From Candidatus Dechloromonas phosphoritropha (GTDB taxonomy: Bacteria; Pseudomonadota; Gammaproteobacteria; Burkholderiales; Rhodocyclaceae), in the NCBI GenBank assembly GCA_016722705.1, contig JADKGN010000004.1:1736001-1800000 (forward strand): a DNA stretch of 64,000 nucleotides, read 5' to 3'. This document shows positions 8,925-18,220 of the stretch, piece after piece (position 1 is the first letter of the stretch; every line of letters begins with the position of its first letter). The notes beneath the pieces are model-generated. The model was not told the origin of the DNA and did no database searches. It was given only the letters and a program-made list of their open reading frames with translations. Made by a program: the position numbers and the translations under genes.

Positions 8925-10183
8925 GCCGGTAGAAGCTGTTCGCCGGCATAGAGGTCGTCCACGGCTTCGCGCCGCCGGATCCGGTGCACCCGGTCGCCGT
9001 CGACCATGACCTCGACCGCCCGCGGCCGGGTGTTGTAGTTGGAGCTCATCGCCATGCCGTAGGCGCCAGCCGACATCACGGCGAGCAGGTCACCCGGTTG
9101 GATGTTCAACGGGCGGGCGAGGCCGAGAAAGTCGCCGGACTCGCAGACCGGGCCGACCACGTCGTAGGCGCGCCCCGCTCCCGCCCGCGGCGTTACCGGC
9201 ACGATGTCGTGCCAGGCTTCGTAGAGCGCGGGGCGCAGCAGGTCGTTCATCGCAGCGTCAATGATCGCAAAATTCTTGTCTTCGCCGGGTTTGAGGTATT
9301 CGACACGGGTCAGCAACAGGCCGGCATTGCCAACCAGGCGGCGACCAGGCTCGAGGACCACCCGCAGGTTGCGGCCAGCCAGTTTGTCGAGCAACGGCGT
9401 CAGATAGGAAGCCACTGTCGGCTCGACCTGGTTATCCTTGTATTTGATGCCGAGACCGCCGCCGAGGTCGAGGTGGCGGATAGAGATGCCTTCCGCGGCC
9501 AGCTGGTCGATCAGCGCCAGAATGCGGTCGAGCGCCTCAATGAAAGGTGCCGGATCGAGCAGTTGCGAACCGATGTGGCAGTCGATGCCGGCGACTTCGA
9601 TATTCGGCAAGGCGGCGGCGCGGCGGTAGAGCGCCAGCGCGCCTTCATAGGCGACGCCGAACTTGGCTTCCTTGAGCCCGGTCGAGATGTACGGGTGGGT
9701 CTTCGGGTCGACGTTGGGATTGACGCGCAGGCTGACCGGCGCCCTCTTTCCGCACTGACCGGCGATTTCGTTCAGGCGTTCCAGTTCCGGGGCGGATTCG
9801 ACGTTGAAGCAGAAAATGCCGGCATCGAGCGCCATCTTCATTTCGGCAGCCGTCTTGCCCACACCCGAGAAGACGACCTTCCGCGGATCGGCACCGGCCG
9901 CCAGGGCGCGCCGCAGCTCGCCGCCGGAAACGATGTCGAAGCCGGCCCCCATGCGTGAGAACAGGTTGAGGATGGCAAGGTTCGAATTGGCCTTGGCCGC
10001 GTAGCAGACAAGCGCTCCCTGGCCGGCCGGATGGCCATTGAGGACGTCGAGAAACTCCTGCAGCGCGGCTTCGAGCGCAGCGCGGGAATAGACGTAGGCC
10101 GGCGTGCCGAATTGCTCTGCAATCGCGAGAAGGGCGACGGATTCGGCGTGCAGGACGCCATTTCTGACGGTGAATTGACTCAT
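8921..10183 (-). CDS. lysA: Diaminopimelate decarboxylase
   Basis: LysA removes CO2 from meso-diaminopimelate to give lysine, a PLP-dependent fold III enzyme of the cytosol. The 420-residue protein shows the PLP lysine in CYAAKANSNL (Lys64), the HIGSQLLDPAPF active-site segment, the glycine-rich phosphate-binding LDLGGGLGIKY and the C-terminal CESGDFLG and SAGAYGMAMSSNYN motifs that complete the active site across the dimer. The start overlaps the lptM stop by the tetranucleotide ATGA, and the stop overlaps the adaptor start in the same way, so the three genes are translationally coupled. Confidence 0.96.
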   Translation of the reverse strand: MSQFTVRNGVLHAESVALLAIAEQFGTPAYVYSRAALEAALQEFLDVLNGHPAGQGALVCYAAKANSNLAILNLFSRMGAGFDIVSGGELRRALAAGADPRKVVFSGVGKTAAEMKMALDAGIFCFNVESAPELERLNEIAGQCGKRAPVSLRVNPNVDPKTHPYISTGLKEAKFGVAYEGALALYRRAAALPNIEVAGIDCHIGSQLLDPAPFIEALDRILALIDQLAAEGISIRHLDLGGGLGIKYKDNQVEPTVASYLTPLLDKLAGRNLRVVLEPGRRLVGNAGLLLTRVEYLKPGEDKNFAIIDAAMNDLLRPALYEAWHDIVPVTPRAGAGRAYDVVGPVCESGDFLGLARPLNIQPGDLLAVMSAGAYGMAMSSNYNTRPRAVEVMVDGDRVHRIRRREAVDDLYAGEQLLPA

Positions 10184-10347
10184 GGGGTGGTGGTCTTCTG
10201 GTCCGTGCTAACATCTGACGGCGGACTTGGCCATTTCAGGCTGTCGAGAACCGGTGCCGGCGCAGGGCCGGGCGGTAGCACCAAGGGGCCTTTCAGGCCG
10301 CAACCGGCGAGGCAGAGCGTCAGGAGCACGGCAACGATTCTGGACAT
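10180..10347 (-). CDS. lptM: LptM-like small lipoprotein (YifL family)
   Basis: A 55-residue lipoprotein begins at the ATG at 10347 (MSRIVAVLLTLCLAGCGLKG), with the lipobox LAGC putting the lipidated Cys at 16 followed by the family hallmark GLKGPL and a proline-rich tail. Homologues sit directly upstream of lysA in many proteobacteria and in E. coli LptM assists maturation of the LptDE lipopolysaccharide translocon. The longer open frame extending back to 10596 is not used: the lipoprotein signal and the cyaY gene on the other strand fix the start. Overlaps lysA by four bases. Confidence 0.88.
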   Translation of the reverse strand: MSRIVAVLLTLCLAGCGLKGPLVLPPGPAPAPVLDSLKWPSPPSDVSTDQKTTTP

Positions 10348-10389
10348 TAATGACGAGCCAGTCAGTAAAGAAAGGGATGTTAGCACACG

Positions 10390-10707
10390 ATGGATGATAA
10401 GGAATTCAATGCCCTGGCCGACCGGATTCTGGCCCGGATCGATGCGGCGCTGGAGGCAAGCGCCGCCGATATCGACTTCGAGTTGGCCGCCGGCGGGGTT
10501 CTTGAAGTCGAATTTGCCGATGGCAGCAAGATCATCGTCAATCGCCATGGCGCGGCCCGCGAGATCTGGGTCGCGGCGCGTGCCGGCGGCTTTCACTTTC
10601 GCTGGAATGGAGAGTGCTGGCGCGATACCCGTGACGGAACCGAACTGCTGGAAAAACTCTCGACGCTCGCCAGCCAGCAGGCCGGCGAAGTGGTCAGCCT
10701 CAGCTAA
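10390..10707 (+). CDS. cyaY: Iron-sulfur cluster assembly regulator CyaY (frataxin)
   Basis: A 105-residue bacterial frataxin. Conserved features are the acidic N-terminal helix (MDDKEFNALADRILARIDAALE), which binds iron, and the strands DIDFELAAGGVLEVEFADGSKIIVNRH and EIWVAARAGGFHFRW followed by a short C-terminal helix. CyaY binds the desulfurase IscS and slows Fe-S cluster assembly when iron is high. It is divergent from lptM-lysA with 42 bases between the starts, and its stop abuts the end of the convergent PBP1A gene. The lysA/cyaY/PBP1A neighbourhood is common in beta- and gammaproteobacteria. Confidence 0.93.
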   Translation: MDDKEFNALADRILARIDAALEASAADIDFELAAGGVLEVEFADGSKIIVNRHGAAREIWVAARAGGFHFRWNGECWRDTRDGTELLEKLSTLASQQAGEVVSLS

Positions 10708-13020
10708 TTAGTCGCTGGGCGGTTTGCTCAGGTCGGGTTCGGGTTGTGGCGTGCCGTCGGCATCATCTTCCGGCGGCTCTTCGGCGCGGACGTTTTCGGC
10801 ATAGATGTAGGTCCGGTCACGGCCGCTACCATAGGCAACCAGTCCCTCCGGCGCTTCCGGTGTCTGGATTGGGACATTCTTGAGCGCGCGGCCCATGTAG
10901 CCGATCCAGATCGGTAATGCCGCGGCGCCGCCGGTTTCCTTGTCGCCGAGTTTCCGTGGCTGGTCGAAACCGACCCAGGCGCAGGCCGAGACTGTCATCT
11001 GATAGCCGCAGAACCAGGCATCGACATATTCGTTAGTGGTTCCGGTCTTGCCCGCCAGATCCTGTCGCTTGAGCGCCACGGAAGCCTTGGCGGCGGTGCC
11101 GTAGATCGTTACGCCGCGAAGCATGCTGTCCATGATGAAAGCGTTCCTGGGATCGATCGCGCGGAGCGATCCCTCGCCCGCCGGAACAGGTGCCGCCTGG
11201 GCCAGCAACACGTTCTTCTCGTTGCGGATTTCATTTACGACGTAGGGACTGATCCGGTAGCCGCCATTGGCGAACACGGAGTACGCGGTGACCATCTGCC
11301 AGGGGGTCACTGAACCCGCGCCAAGCGCCATGGTCAGGTAGGGCGGGTGCTTTGCGGCGTCGAAGCCGAAACGGGTGGCGAAGTCCTGCGCATAACGTGT
11401 GCCGATGGCCTGCAAGATGCGAATCGAAACCATGTTCTTCGACTTGGCCAGCGCCGTGCGCATCTTCATCGGACCTTCGTACCTGCCGTCGTAGTTGTGC
11501 GGCTCCCAGGCCTGCGAGCCGGTCTGGCTCGCGGAAATCACAATTGGCTCGTCATTGATGACCGTGCCCGGATTGAAGCCCTTCTCAAGCGCGGCCGAGT
11601 AAATGAACGGTTTGAAACTGGAGCCGGGCTGCCGCCAGGCCTGCGTGACATGATTGAACTTGTTGCGATTAAAGTCGAAACCGCCTACCAGGGCGCGAAT
11701 TGCCCCGTCCTTTGGGTCGACCGCGACAAACGCCGATTCCACTTCGGGGAGCTGGGCAATCTGCCAACCGCCCTTGTCGTCCTTCAGCAGGCGGATGATC
11801 GCCCCGCGCTTGATGCGCTTGTTGGGCGGCGCCTTGTCGTCGAGCATTCTTGCAGCAAACCTCATGGCATCGCCGGAGAGCGTGACGACTTCGCCCCCCT
11901 TGCGGTAGGCGCGAATCTGTTTCGCGTCCGCCGCCAGCACCAGGGCAGGAACCAGATCGCCGGCATCGGCGATATCCTGGAATGCCTCGTCGATCGCTTC
12001 GTCCTGATCACTGGCAAAGCCCTTCATGTCAAGATAGGACTCGGCTCCCCGGTAGCCGTGGCGGCGGTCATAATCCATGACGCCACGACGCAGGCTGGCG
12101 TAGGCGGCTTCCTGTTCGTCCTTGATCAGGGTGGTGTAGACCTTGAGGCCACGTGAATACACATCTTCAGGGAAGCGCTCGGTGGCGATCAGCCTTGCCA
12201 TTTCAGCGGCGTGCTCGGCGCGGACCGGGTAATCGCGCAGTTCGCGTTTGACCACGAGGGTTTCATGCAGAGCGGACTCATGCTGCGTATCGCTGATATA
12301 GCCAACCTCATGCATTCGCCGCAGCACGTATTGCTGCCGCATCTTGGCACGCTTGGGATTGGCGATCGGATTGTAGGCCGATGGTGCCTTTGGCAAGCCA
12401 GCCAGCATGGCCGCCTCGGCAAGTGTGATGTCCTTCAGGGGTTTGCCGTAGTAGATTTGCGAGGCAGCGGCAAAGCCGTAGGCGCGCTGGCCGAGGAATA
12501 TCTGGTTCACATAGAGCTCGAGGATCTGGTCCTTGCTCAGGCTGTTCTCGATCTTGAACGACAGGAGCGCCTCGTAGAATTTCCGCGTATAGGTCTTTTC
12601 TCCCGATAGAAAGAAGTTTTTTGCGACCTGCTGCGTAATGGTCGAAGCTCCCTGCCGCTTGCCGCCACCTACTAGGTTGGCGCCGGCGGCGCGCAGGATG
12701 CCAATGTAGTCGACTCCGCCATGCTGGTAGAAGCGATCGTCTTCCGCCGCGAGGATTGCCTGTTTCATGACATCTGGAACCTGATGTATGTCTACGAGCG
12801 ATCTTCGCTCTTCGCCGAATTCACCGATCAGGAAGCCATCGGCGGTATAGACGCGCAGCGGAATTTTCGGCCGGTAGTCCGTGAGCACCTCGAGCGATGG
12901 CAGATTCGGATAGGCGAGAGCGAGGATGATCATTGCCAGCGCGATGCCGATTGCCACCAGGCCGAGCAGCATGAGTAGCGGGAAGAACGTAATTCGGATA
13001 GCCAGAGGTAGAGAGCGCAC
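10708..13020 (-). CDS. mrcA: Penicillin-binding protein 1A (bifunctional transglycosylase/transpeptidase)
   Basis: A 770-residue class A PBP of peptidoglycan synthesis. One N-terminal membrane helix (about residues 10-35, FFPLLMLLGLVAIGIALAM) anchors it. The GT51 transglycosylase domain follows, with catalytic EDDRFYQHGGVD and QGASTITQQVAKN. An OB-like insertion separates it from the transpeptidase domain, which shows SxxK in GSSFKPF, SKN in AKSKNMVS and KTGT in GKTGTTNEYVDAW. The tail is acidic and proline-rich (EEPPEDDADGTPQPEPDLS). The start is GTG at 13020. It is divergently arranged with pilM, as in most betaproteobacteria. Confidence 0.95.
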   Translation of the reverse strand: MRSLPLAIRITFFPLLMLLGLVAIGIALAMIILALAYPNLPSLEVLTDYRPKIPLRVYTADGFLIGEFGEERRSLVDIHQVPDVMKQAILAAEDDRFYQHGGVDYIGILRAAGANLVGGGKRQGASTITQQVAKNFFLSGEKTYTRKFYEALLSFKIENSLSKDQILELYVNQIFLGQRAYGFAAASQIYYGKPLKDITLAEAAMLAGLPKAPSAYNPIANPKRAKMRQQYVLRRMHEVGYISDTQHESALHETLVVKRELRDYPVRAEHAAEMARLIATERFPEDVYSRGLKVYTTLIKDEQEAAYASLRRGVMDYDRRHGYRGAESYLDMKGFASDQDEAIDEAFQDIADAGDLVPALVLAADAKQIRAYRKGGEVVTLSGDAMRFAARMLDDKAPPNKRIKRGAIIRLLKDDKGGWQIAQLPEVESAFVAVDPKDGAIRALVGGFDFNRNKFNHVTQAWRQPGSSFKPFIYSAALEKGFNPGTVINDEPIVISASQTGSQAWEPHNYDGRYEGPMKMRTALAKSKNMVSIRILQAIGTRYAQDFATRFGFDAAKHPPYLTMALGAGSVTPWQMVTAYSVFANGGYRISPYVVNEIRNEKNVLLAQAAPVPAGEGSLRAIDPRNAFIMDSMLRGVTIYGTAAKASVALKRQDLAGKTGTTNEYVDAWFCGYQMTVSACAWVGFDQPRKLGDKETGGAAALPIWIGYMGRALKNVPIQTPEAPEGLVAYGSGRDRTYIYAENVRAEEPPEDDADGTPQPEPDLSKPPSD

Positions 13021-13088
13021 GGTTGTGAGTCGGTTTGATTGGCGTTGCGCGGATTATACGCCGTACCTGAAACACACCCTGAAAACCC

Positions 13089-13117
13089 TTTACATGCCGT
13101 GTGCTTGTTGCTAGCAT
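13089..13117 (+). promoter_or_regulatory. Candidate sigma70 promoter for pilMNOPQ
   Basis: TTTACA at 13089-13094 and TAGCAT at 13112-13117 are separated by exactly 17 bases, upstream of pilM in the divergent PBP1A-pilM gap. Start of transcription would be near 13124, giving a leader of about 55 bases. No mapping evidence; pattern match only. Confidence 0.45.
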
Positions 13118-13179
13118 CGAAAAAGAATTATTGGTTATTTAGCTAACTTCGCATTTTGTAAGGACTTTTTGGGGGTCTG

Positions 13180-14265
13180 GTGCGCTTCGATATCTCAGCG
13201 TTTTTTAATCCCAAGGCGCGCCCCCTGTTGGGGCTGGACATCAGTTCCTCGGCTGTCAAGCTGGTAGAACTGGTTGCCAACGGGAAAGAGGGTTACCGTG
13301 TCGAGCGCTACACTGTAGAGGTGTTGCCGAAGGATGCGGTTTCGGACGGCAATATTGCCAACATGGACGGAGTCGTCGACGCCGTCAAGCGGGCCTGGAA
13401 AAGGCTCGGCACGTCGACGCGCAATGTCGCGATGGCGCTGCCTTCATCCGCGGTGATCACCAAGAAGATTATCGTGCCCGCTGGATTGCGCGAGGATCAG
13501 CTCGAAATCCAGGTTGAGTCCGAGGCCAATCAGTACATCCCGTTCGCCATCGACGAAGTGAATCTCGACTTTCAGGTGATCGGACCGGCGCCATCGGCGC
13601 CAGATGAACTTGAGGTCTTCATCGCCGCTTCCAAGAAAGAGCGGGTGGAGGATCGCATCGCGGTTGCCGACGCTGCCGGTCTGACAGCGGTTGTGGTCGA
13701 TGTGGAAACACAGGCCGCTCTCTCGGCGTTCGAACTGATCGAAAGGCAGTTGCCCGGCGGCGGGAAGAATATGACTGTCGCGTTGGTCAATGCCGGTTCC
13801 AGCATGATGAGTCTGACAGTGCTGCGCAATAGTCAACAGGTGTATGCACGCGAACAGGCGTTCGGTGGGGCACAGCTGACCCAGGACATTGCCCGGCATT
13901 ACGGGATGAATTATGAGGAAGCGGAAGCCGCGAAGCGTTCAGGGAGCCTTCCCGAGGGGTACGAGGGGGAACTCCTTACCCCCTTCATGGACAATCTGGC
14001 GCTTGAAATTTCCCGCGCCCTGCAGTTCTTCTTCACCTCGACCCAATTCAATCACGTCGATAGCATCGTTCTGGCCGGCGGTTGTGCGGTGATTCCGGGT
14101 GTCGACGAGGTTGTCGCGACGCGCACGCAAGTCAGTACGCTGATTGCGAACCCATTTGCCAACATGGTGCTTTCGGATCGGGTCCGGGCCAAGAGTCTGC
14201 TTGCCGATGCCTCGTCGCTGATGGTGGCGTGTGGACTGGCGCTGCGGAGGTTCGACCCATCATGA
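13180..14265 (+). CDS. pilM: Type IV pilus inner-membrane platform ATPase-fold protein PilM
   Basis: PilM is a cytoplasmic actin-like (FtsA/MreB-fold) protein that binds the N-terminal tail of PilN and links the pilus alignment complex to the motor. The 361-residue product begins with GTG and shows the nucleotide-binding LLGLDISSSAVKLVEL near residue 16, AMALPSSAVITKKI, the VVVDVETQAALSAFEL segment and LAGGCAVIPGVDEVVA near the C-terminus. The stop overlaps pilN (ATGA). Five coupled genes follow in the fixed order M-N-O-P-Q. Confidence 0.95.
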   Translation: MRFDISAFFNPKARPLLGLDISSSAVKLVELVANGKEGYRVERYTVEVLPKDAVSDGNIANMDGVVDAVKRAWKRLGTSTRNVAMALPSSAVITKKIIVPAGLREDQLEIQVESEANQYIPFAIDEVNLDFQVIGPAPSAPDELEVFIAASKKERVEDRIAVADAAGLTAVVVDVETQAALSAFELIERQLPGGGKNMTVALVNAGSSMMSLTVLRNSQQVYAREQAFGGAQLTQDIARHYGMNYEEAEAAKRSGSLPEGYEGELLTPFMDNLALEISRALQFFFTSTQFNHVDSIVLAGGCAVIPGVDEVVATRTQVSTLIANPFANMVLSDRVRAKSLLADASSLMVACGLALRRFDPS

Positions 14266-14834
14266 TCAGAATTAACCTCCTCCCCCACCGGGAACAAGCC
14301 CGCAAGGCAAAGCGCCAGAATTTTTATCTGATGGTTGGCGCAGCGGTCTGTTTTGCCGGACTGGTTGTCTTTCTCGGCTACACGATCATTGACGGGCATA
14401 TCACCAGTCAAGCCTCCGCCAACGATTTCCTGAAGCGCGAAATCGCTGTTCTCGACAAGCAGATCGCCGAGATCAAACTGCTGAAGGAAAAGACTCAGGC
14501 GCTGCTGGCTCGCAAGCAGGTCATCGAAGATTTGCAGCGTGACCGCAGCGAAACCGTTTATTTGCTGAGCGAACTGGTCAATCAGGTTCCGGAGGGTGTA
14601 TACCTCAAGTCGCTGAAACAGGATGGGGCCAAGGTAAATATCACCGGTTACGCCCAGTCCAACGCGCGCGTGTCGGCGCTAATGCGTAATCTGGAAGCGT
14701 CTCCCTGGCTGGAGAATCCCCAGTTGGTCGAGGTCAAGGCGGTGGTTCTCAACGGGCGCCGCAGCAACGAGTTCGCGATGAACTTCCTGCTGACCCGCAC
14801 TCAGCCACCTGTCGTCGGGAAGGGCAAGAAATGA
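14262..14834 (+). CDS. pilN: Type IV pilus assembly protein PilN
   Basis: The 190-residue product starts at the ATG overlapping the pilM stop, with the conserved PilM-binding motif MIRINLLPHRE at the extreme N-terminus. One membrane helix follows (about residues 22-42, LMVGAAVCFAGLVVFLGYTII), then a periplasmic coiled coil (about 50-95) and a small ferredoxin-like domain. PilN pairs with PilO in the periplasm. An open frame extending upstream to 14082 lies inside pilM and is not the start. Confidence 0.94.
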   Translation: MIRINLLPHREQARKAKRQNFYLMVGAAVCFAGLVVFLGYTIIDGHITSQASANDFLKREIAVLDKQIAEIKLLKEKTQALLARKQVIEDLQRDRSETVYLLSELVNQVPEGVYLKSLKQDGAKVNITGYAQSNARVSALMRNLEASPWLENPQLVEVKAVVLNGRRSNEFAMNFLLTRTQPPVVGKGKK

Positions 14835-15493
14835 AAGCCAGGTCCGCTTCGCTTCCAAAGATGGACTTTCAGGCAATCGCCGACGAGTTCCGCGATCTGA
14901 ATCCAAACGATCCGGGCGCTTGGCCGCCGCTGCCCAAGAAGGCCGTTCTGCTGGCCATCTTTGCAGTGCTGGTACTTGCTGGCTGGTGGTTCTTCTGGAG
15001 CGACCAGCTTGCCGAACTGGACGTCAAGCAAAAGGAAGAGGCAACGCTCAAGCAGCAATACCTCGAAAAAAAGAAGCAGGCCGTCAATCTCGATCTCTAT
15101 ATCGAGCAACTGGCTGAAATTGACCGCTCGTTTGGTGCGTTGCTCAAGCAACTTCCGAACAAGTCGGAAGTCGAGGCGTTGCTGATCGAGGTGAACCAGG
15201 CCGGTCTTGGACGCGGTCTCCAGTTCGATCTTTTCCGGCCGGGAGCCGAACAGGTCAAGGACTTCTATGCGGAATTGCCGATTGCCGTGAAAATCGCCGG
15301 CGGGTACCACGATTTTGGAGCGTTTGCCGCCGATATAGCGAAACTGCCGCGAATTGTGACGCTCAACAATATTTCGATCGTGCCATCCAAGGACAATACG
15401 CTTTCGCTGGATGCGACAACCAAGACCTTCAGGTATCTGGATGAGGAAGAGGTTGCCAAACAGAAGAAGGCAGCGCAAGGAGCGAAGAAGTGA
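14831..15493 (+). CDS. pilO: Type IV pilus assembly protein PilO
   Basis: A 220-residue bitopic protein with one membrane helix (about residues 37-57, KAVLLAIFAVLVLAGWWFFW), a periplasmic coiled coil (AELDVKQKEEATLKQQYLEKK and following) and a C-terminal ferredoxin-like domain containing the family segment GLQFDLFRPG and PIAVKIAGGYHDFGAFAADIAKLPRIVTL. It forms heterodimers with PilN and contacts PilP. Start and stop overlap the neighbouring pil genes by four bases. Confidence 0.94.
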   Translation: MKARSASLPKMDFQAIADEFRDLNPNDPGAWPPLPKKAVLLAIFAVLVLAGWWFFWSDQLAELDVKQKEEATLKQQYLEKKKQAVNLDLYIEQLAEIDRSFGALLKQLPNKSEVEALLIEVNQAGLGRGLQFDLFRPGAEQVKDFYAELPIAVKIAGGYHDFGAFAADIAKLPRIVTLNNISIVPSKDNTLSLDATTKTFRYLDEEEVAKQKKAAQGAKK

Positions 15494-16035
15494 AGCGACT
15501 AATCCTCGTCGTACTCTGCGGGGCATTGGGAGCCTGTTCGGGTGACGACCACGAAGACCTCAAGCGGTGGATGGTTGACAATACGAAGGATATGCGGGGC
15601 AATGTCCCCAAGTTGCCGGAGGTCAAGCCCTATCAGGCGGTGCCCTACGACGTCGAAGGCCAGTTGGATCCGTTCAAGGCAAGCAAGATCGAGCCGGAAA
15701 ACAAGAACAAGCAAGGGTCCGGAAAGGCTGGTGCTTTCCAGCCGGACTTCGAGGCGCGTGATCTGCGCAACAGCCTGCTCGAAAAATATCCGGTCGAGTC
15801 ACTCAAGATGATCGGGTATCTGAATATCAACCGCCGTCCGATTGCGGTTATTCAGGTCGAAAACAAGGTAAAGCAGGTCAAGGTTGGCGATTATGTCGGC
15901 CTCGATTTCGGCATGGTTACGCAGATTACCGACAAGGAAATCGTGATGCGTGAATTGATTCAGGATTCGGCAGGTGACTGGAGTGAACGCACCAGTTCCT
16001 TGTATCTGCAGGCCAAGGAGGGAAGTAAGAAATGA
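15490..16035 (+). CDS. pilP: Type IV pilus inner-membrane lipoprotein PilP
   Basis: A 181-residue lipoprotein with the lipobox LGAC (Cys16), a flexible linker, and a C-terminal beta-sandwich (about residues 95-180: LKMIGYLNINRRPIAVIQV, VKQVKVGDYVGLDFGMVTQI). PilP bridges the PilNO complex and the PilQ secretin across the periplasm. Overlaps pilO and pilQ by four bases each. Confidence 0.94.
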   Translation: MKRLILVVLCGALGACSGDDHEDLKRWMVDNTKDMRGNVPKLPEVKPYQAVPYDVEGQLDPFKASKIEPENKNKQGSGKAGAFQPDFEARDLRNSLLEKYPVESLKMIGYLNINRRPIAVIQVENKVKQVKVGDYVGLDFGMVTQITDKEIVMRELIQDSAGDWSERTSSLYLQAKEGSKK

Positions 16036-18140
16036 ATGTCATCAACTACGCGATGGCCGCTATCGCGGCGACCTGCCTTGCCTTGGCCGGGCCGGTGTCG
16101 GCGCAGAACGCTGTCCCCAACACGATCGAGGCGATGGTTGCCGCACCGCAGGGCGACAACCTGGCCATAAGGATCGATTTGAAGGAACCGCTGGCCACGC
16201 CGCCCGTAGGATTTAGCGTGGCGAAGCCAGCGAAGATCGCATTTGACTTTCCATCAACCACGAATGGTCTGGGCAAGACCAGCGTGACCTTCAAGGAAGG
16301 CGACCTGCAGAGCGCCAACGTTGTCGAGGTTGGCGGTCGCACACGCGTCGTCCTGAATCTGACGCGGAGCATGACCTACACGACGCGCCTGGACGGTAAA
16401 TCGCTTTATGTTCTGCTTGCCCCCATCCCGGCGGTCGGTTCGCTGCCCGAGCGCGTCACGCAATTCACGGCGGAGACTTCCATTGGCAAGCGCCACGCCT
16501 TGCAGGATATCGCGTTCCGTCGCGGCAAGGATGGCGAGGCGCGAATCGTCGTCGACCTGAACGACGCCGGCACCGGCATAGACATCCGTCAACAGGGCAA
16601 GAGCCTGATTGTCGACTTTCTGAAGACCAGCGTTCCGGAGAATCTGCGACGCAAGCTTGATGTAACCGATTTTGGCACGCCCGTGACTTCCGTCGAAACC
16701 AGGCCGCTCGGCGACAATGTACGGATGACCATCATGCCGCATGGCCTGTGGGAGCACAACGCCTATCAGAGCGACAATCAGTTCATCGTCGAGGTCAAGC
16801 GCATTATCGAGGACCCGAACAAGCTGGTGCAGGGAACGAAGACCGGTTACCAGGGACCACGCGTCAGTATCAACTACCAGAACGGCGACGTCCGTGCCCT
16901 CCTGAAACTGATGGCTGAGGAACTTGGCCTGAATGCGGTGATCAGCGACACCGTGACGGGCACGACGACCCTCGTCCTGAAGGACGTGCCGGCCGATCAG
17001 GTGATCGATATCATCTTCAAGCAGAAGGACCTGGACATGCGCAAGAAGGGCAACATCATGATGATTGCCCCGCGCGACGAAATCGCTACCCGCGAGAAGC
17101 TGGATTTCGAGGCCCGCCAGCAGATCAGCGAACTGGAGCCCATCCAGCACGAGCAATTTAATCTGAACTACCAGAAGGCCGGTGATGTTGCCAAGCTTCT
17201 CGCCGGGGTTGGTGGCGTTGGTGGTACTCCGGGGGGGGCATCGCAGCGCCTGCTGAGCAAGCGCGGCAATGCGATCGCCGATGCGCAATCCAATGTCCTC
17301 TTCGTCAACGACATCCCGAGCAAGCTCGAGGAGATCCGCGTGTTCATCAAGGCGATCGACACCGGTTCCCGCCAGGTGATGATCGAGGCCCGTGTGGTCG
17401 AGGCGCAGGACACCTTCAACCGCGACCTTGGTGTCCGCCTGAACTTCCTGAGCACTACAAGAAGCCAGCTTGGCGGCAGCGGAACTTATGCTGGCGGCGG
17501 TGTGTACTCGCCGTCGGGCCAGGTTACCCCCCAGACCATTGGCGTCAATCTGCCATCCTTCACCAATGTCGGCGGCACGCTGGCGTTCGCGCTGTTCAAT
17601 TCCTCACTGACCCGCATCCTCAACCTTGAGCTCGCGGCCCTCGAACAGGATGGTCTCGGCAAGATTGTCTCGAGCCCGCGCGTCATCACGGCGAATAACG
17701 TCAAGGCAAAGATCCAGGACGGTACCGAGATCCCGTACGTAACGACGGCAACGGGCGGTGGCGTGGCGACCCAGAACGTCTCGTTCAAGACCGCCGCGCT
17801 CTCGCTGGAAGCGACGCCGCAGATCACGCCCGAAGGGACCGTGCGCATGCTGCTGGTCGTCAAGAAAGAAGAGCCCGACTGGACGCGTGCTGTTCTCGGC
17901 AATCCGCCGATCAAGACCTCCACGGTCGAGACCAGCGTCGTTGTCGAGAACGGTGGAACGGTTGTCATCGGCGGCGTCTATGTCACCAAGAAGGAAAATG
18001 TGACCGAAAAGGTTCCGCTGCTCGGCGACATCCCGTTCTTTGGCTATCTTTTCAAGTATCAGAACGATACTGGGCAGCGCCGCGAACTGCTCTTCTTCAT
18101 CACGCCACGCATCATTTCGGATAAATTGCAGATCAACTGA
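16032..18140 (+). CDS. pilQ: Type IV pilus secretin PilQ
   Basis: A 702-residue outer-membrane secretin through which the pilus fibre exits. A signal peptide (MNVINYAMAAIAATCLALAG, cleaved after VSA) is followed by two AMIN domains (about 30-250) that bind peptidoglycan, an N0/STN domain and N1 domain (about 275-450), and the secretin core (about 455-695) with the family segment LGLTPQ-like region around VSFKTAALSLEATPQITPEG and the terminal VPLLGDIPFFGYLFKYQ motif. Last gene of the pil operon; a strong terminator follows 19 bases later. Confidence 0.95.
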   Translation: MNVINYAMAAIAATCLALAGPVSAQNAVPNTIEAMVAAPQGDNLAIRIDLKEPLATPPVGFSVAKPAKIAFDFPSTTNGLGKTSVTFKEGDLQSANVVEVGGRTRVVLNLTRSMTYTTRLDGKSLYVLLAPIPAVGSLPERVTQFTAETSIGKRHALQDIAFRRGKDGEARIVVDLNDAGTGIDIRQQGKSLIVDFLKTSVPENLRRKLDVTDFGTPVTSVETRPLGDNVRMTIMPHGLWEHNAYQSDNQFIVEVKRIIEDPNKLVQGTKTGYQGPRVSINYQNGDVRALLKLMAEELGLNAVISDTVTGTTTLVLKDVPADQVIDIIFKQKDLDMRKKGNIMMIAPRDEIATREKLDFEARQQISELEPIQHEQFNLNYQKAGDVAKLLAGVGGVGGTPGGASQRLLSKRGNAIADAQSNVLFVNDIPSKLEEIRVFIKAIDTGSRQVMIEARVVEAQDTFNRDLGVRLNFLSTTRSQLGGSGTYAGGGVYSPSGQVTPQTIGVNLPSFTNVGGTLAFALFNSSLTRILNLELAALEQDGLGKIVSSPRVITANNVKAKIQDGTEIPYVTTATGGGVATQNVSFKTAALSLEATPQITPEGTVRMLLVVKKEEPDWTRAVLGNPPIKTSTVETSVVVENGGTVVIGGVYVTKKENVTEKVPLLGDIPFFGYLFKYQNDTGQRRELLFFITPRIISDKLQIN

Positions 18141-18159
18141 TCGTCCGTGTGAGAGCATC

Positions 18160-18189
18160 AAGGGCCGGCTTTGCCGGCCCTTGTCTTTT
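18160..18189 (+). terminator. Rho-independent terminator after pilQ
   Basis: AAGGGCCGGC and GCCGGCCCTT form a perfect 10-bp stem with a TTT loop, followed by TTGTCTTTT. It separates the pil operon from aroK-aroB. Confidence 0.85.
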
Positions 18190-18220
18190 GTGGCAGACTC
18201 CTCGAGTCCGCTAAAATGCC

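Noticed and set aside
10031..10711. Plus-strand frame of 226 codons across lysA start, lptM and cyaY
   Set aside because: It overlaps lysA, lptM and cyaY out of frame; lptM lipobox and CyaY motifs define the real genes.
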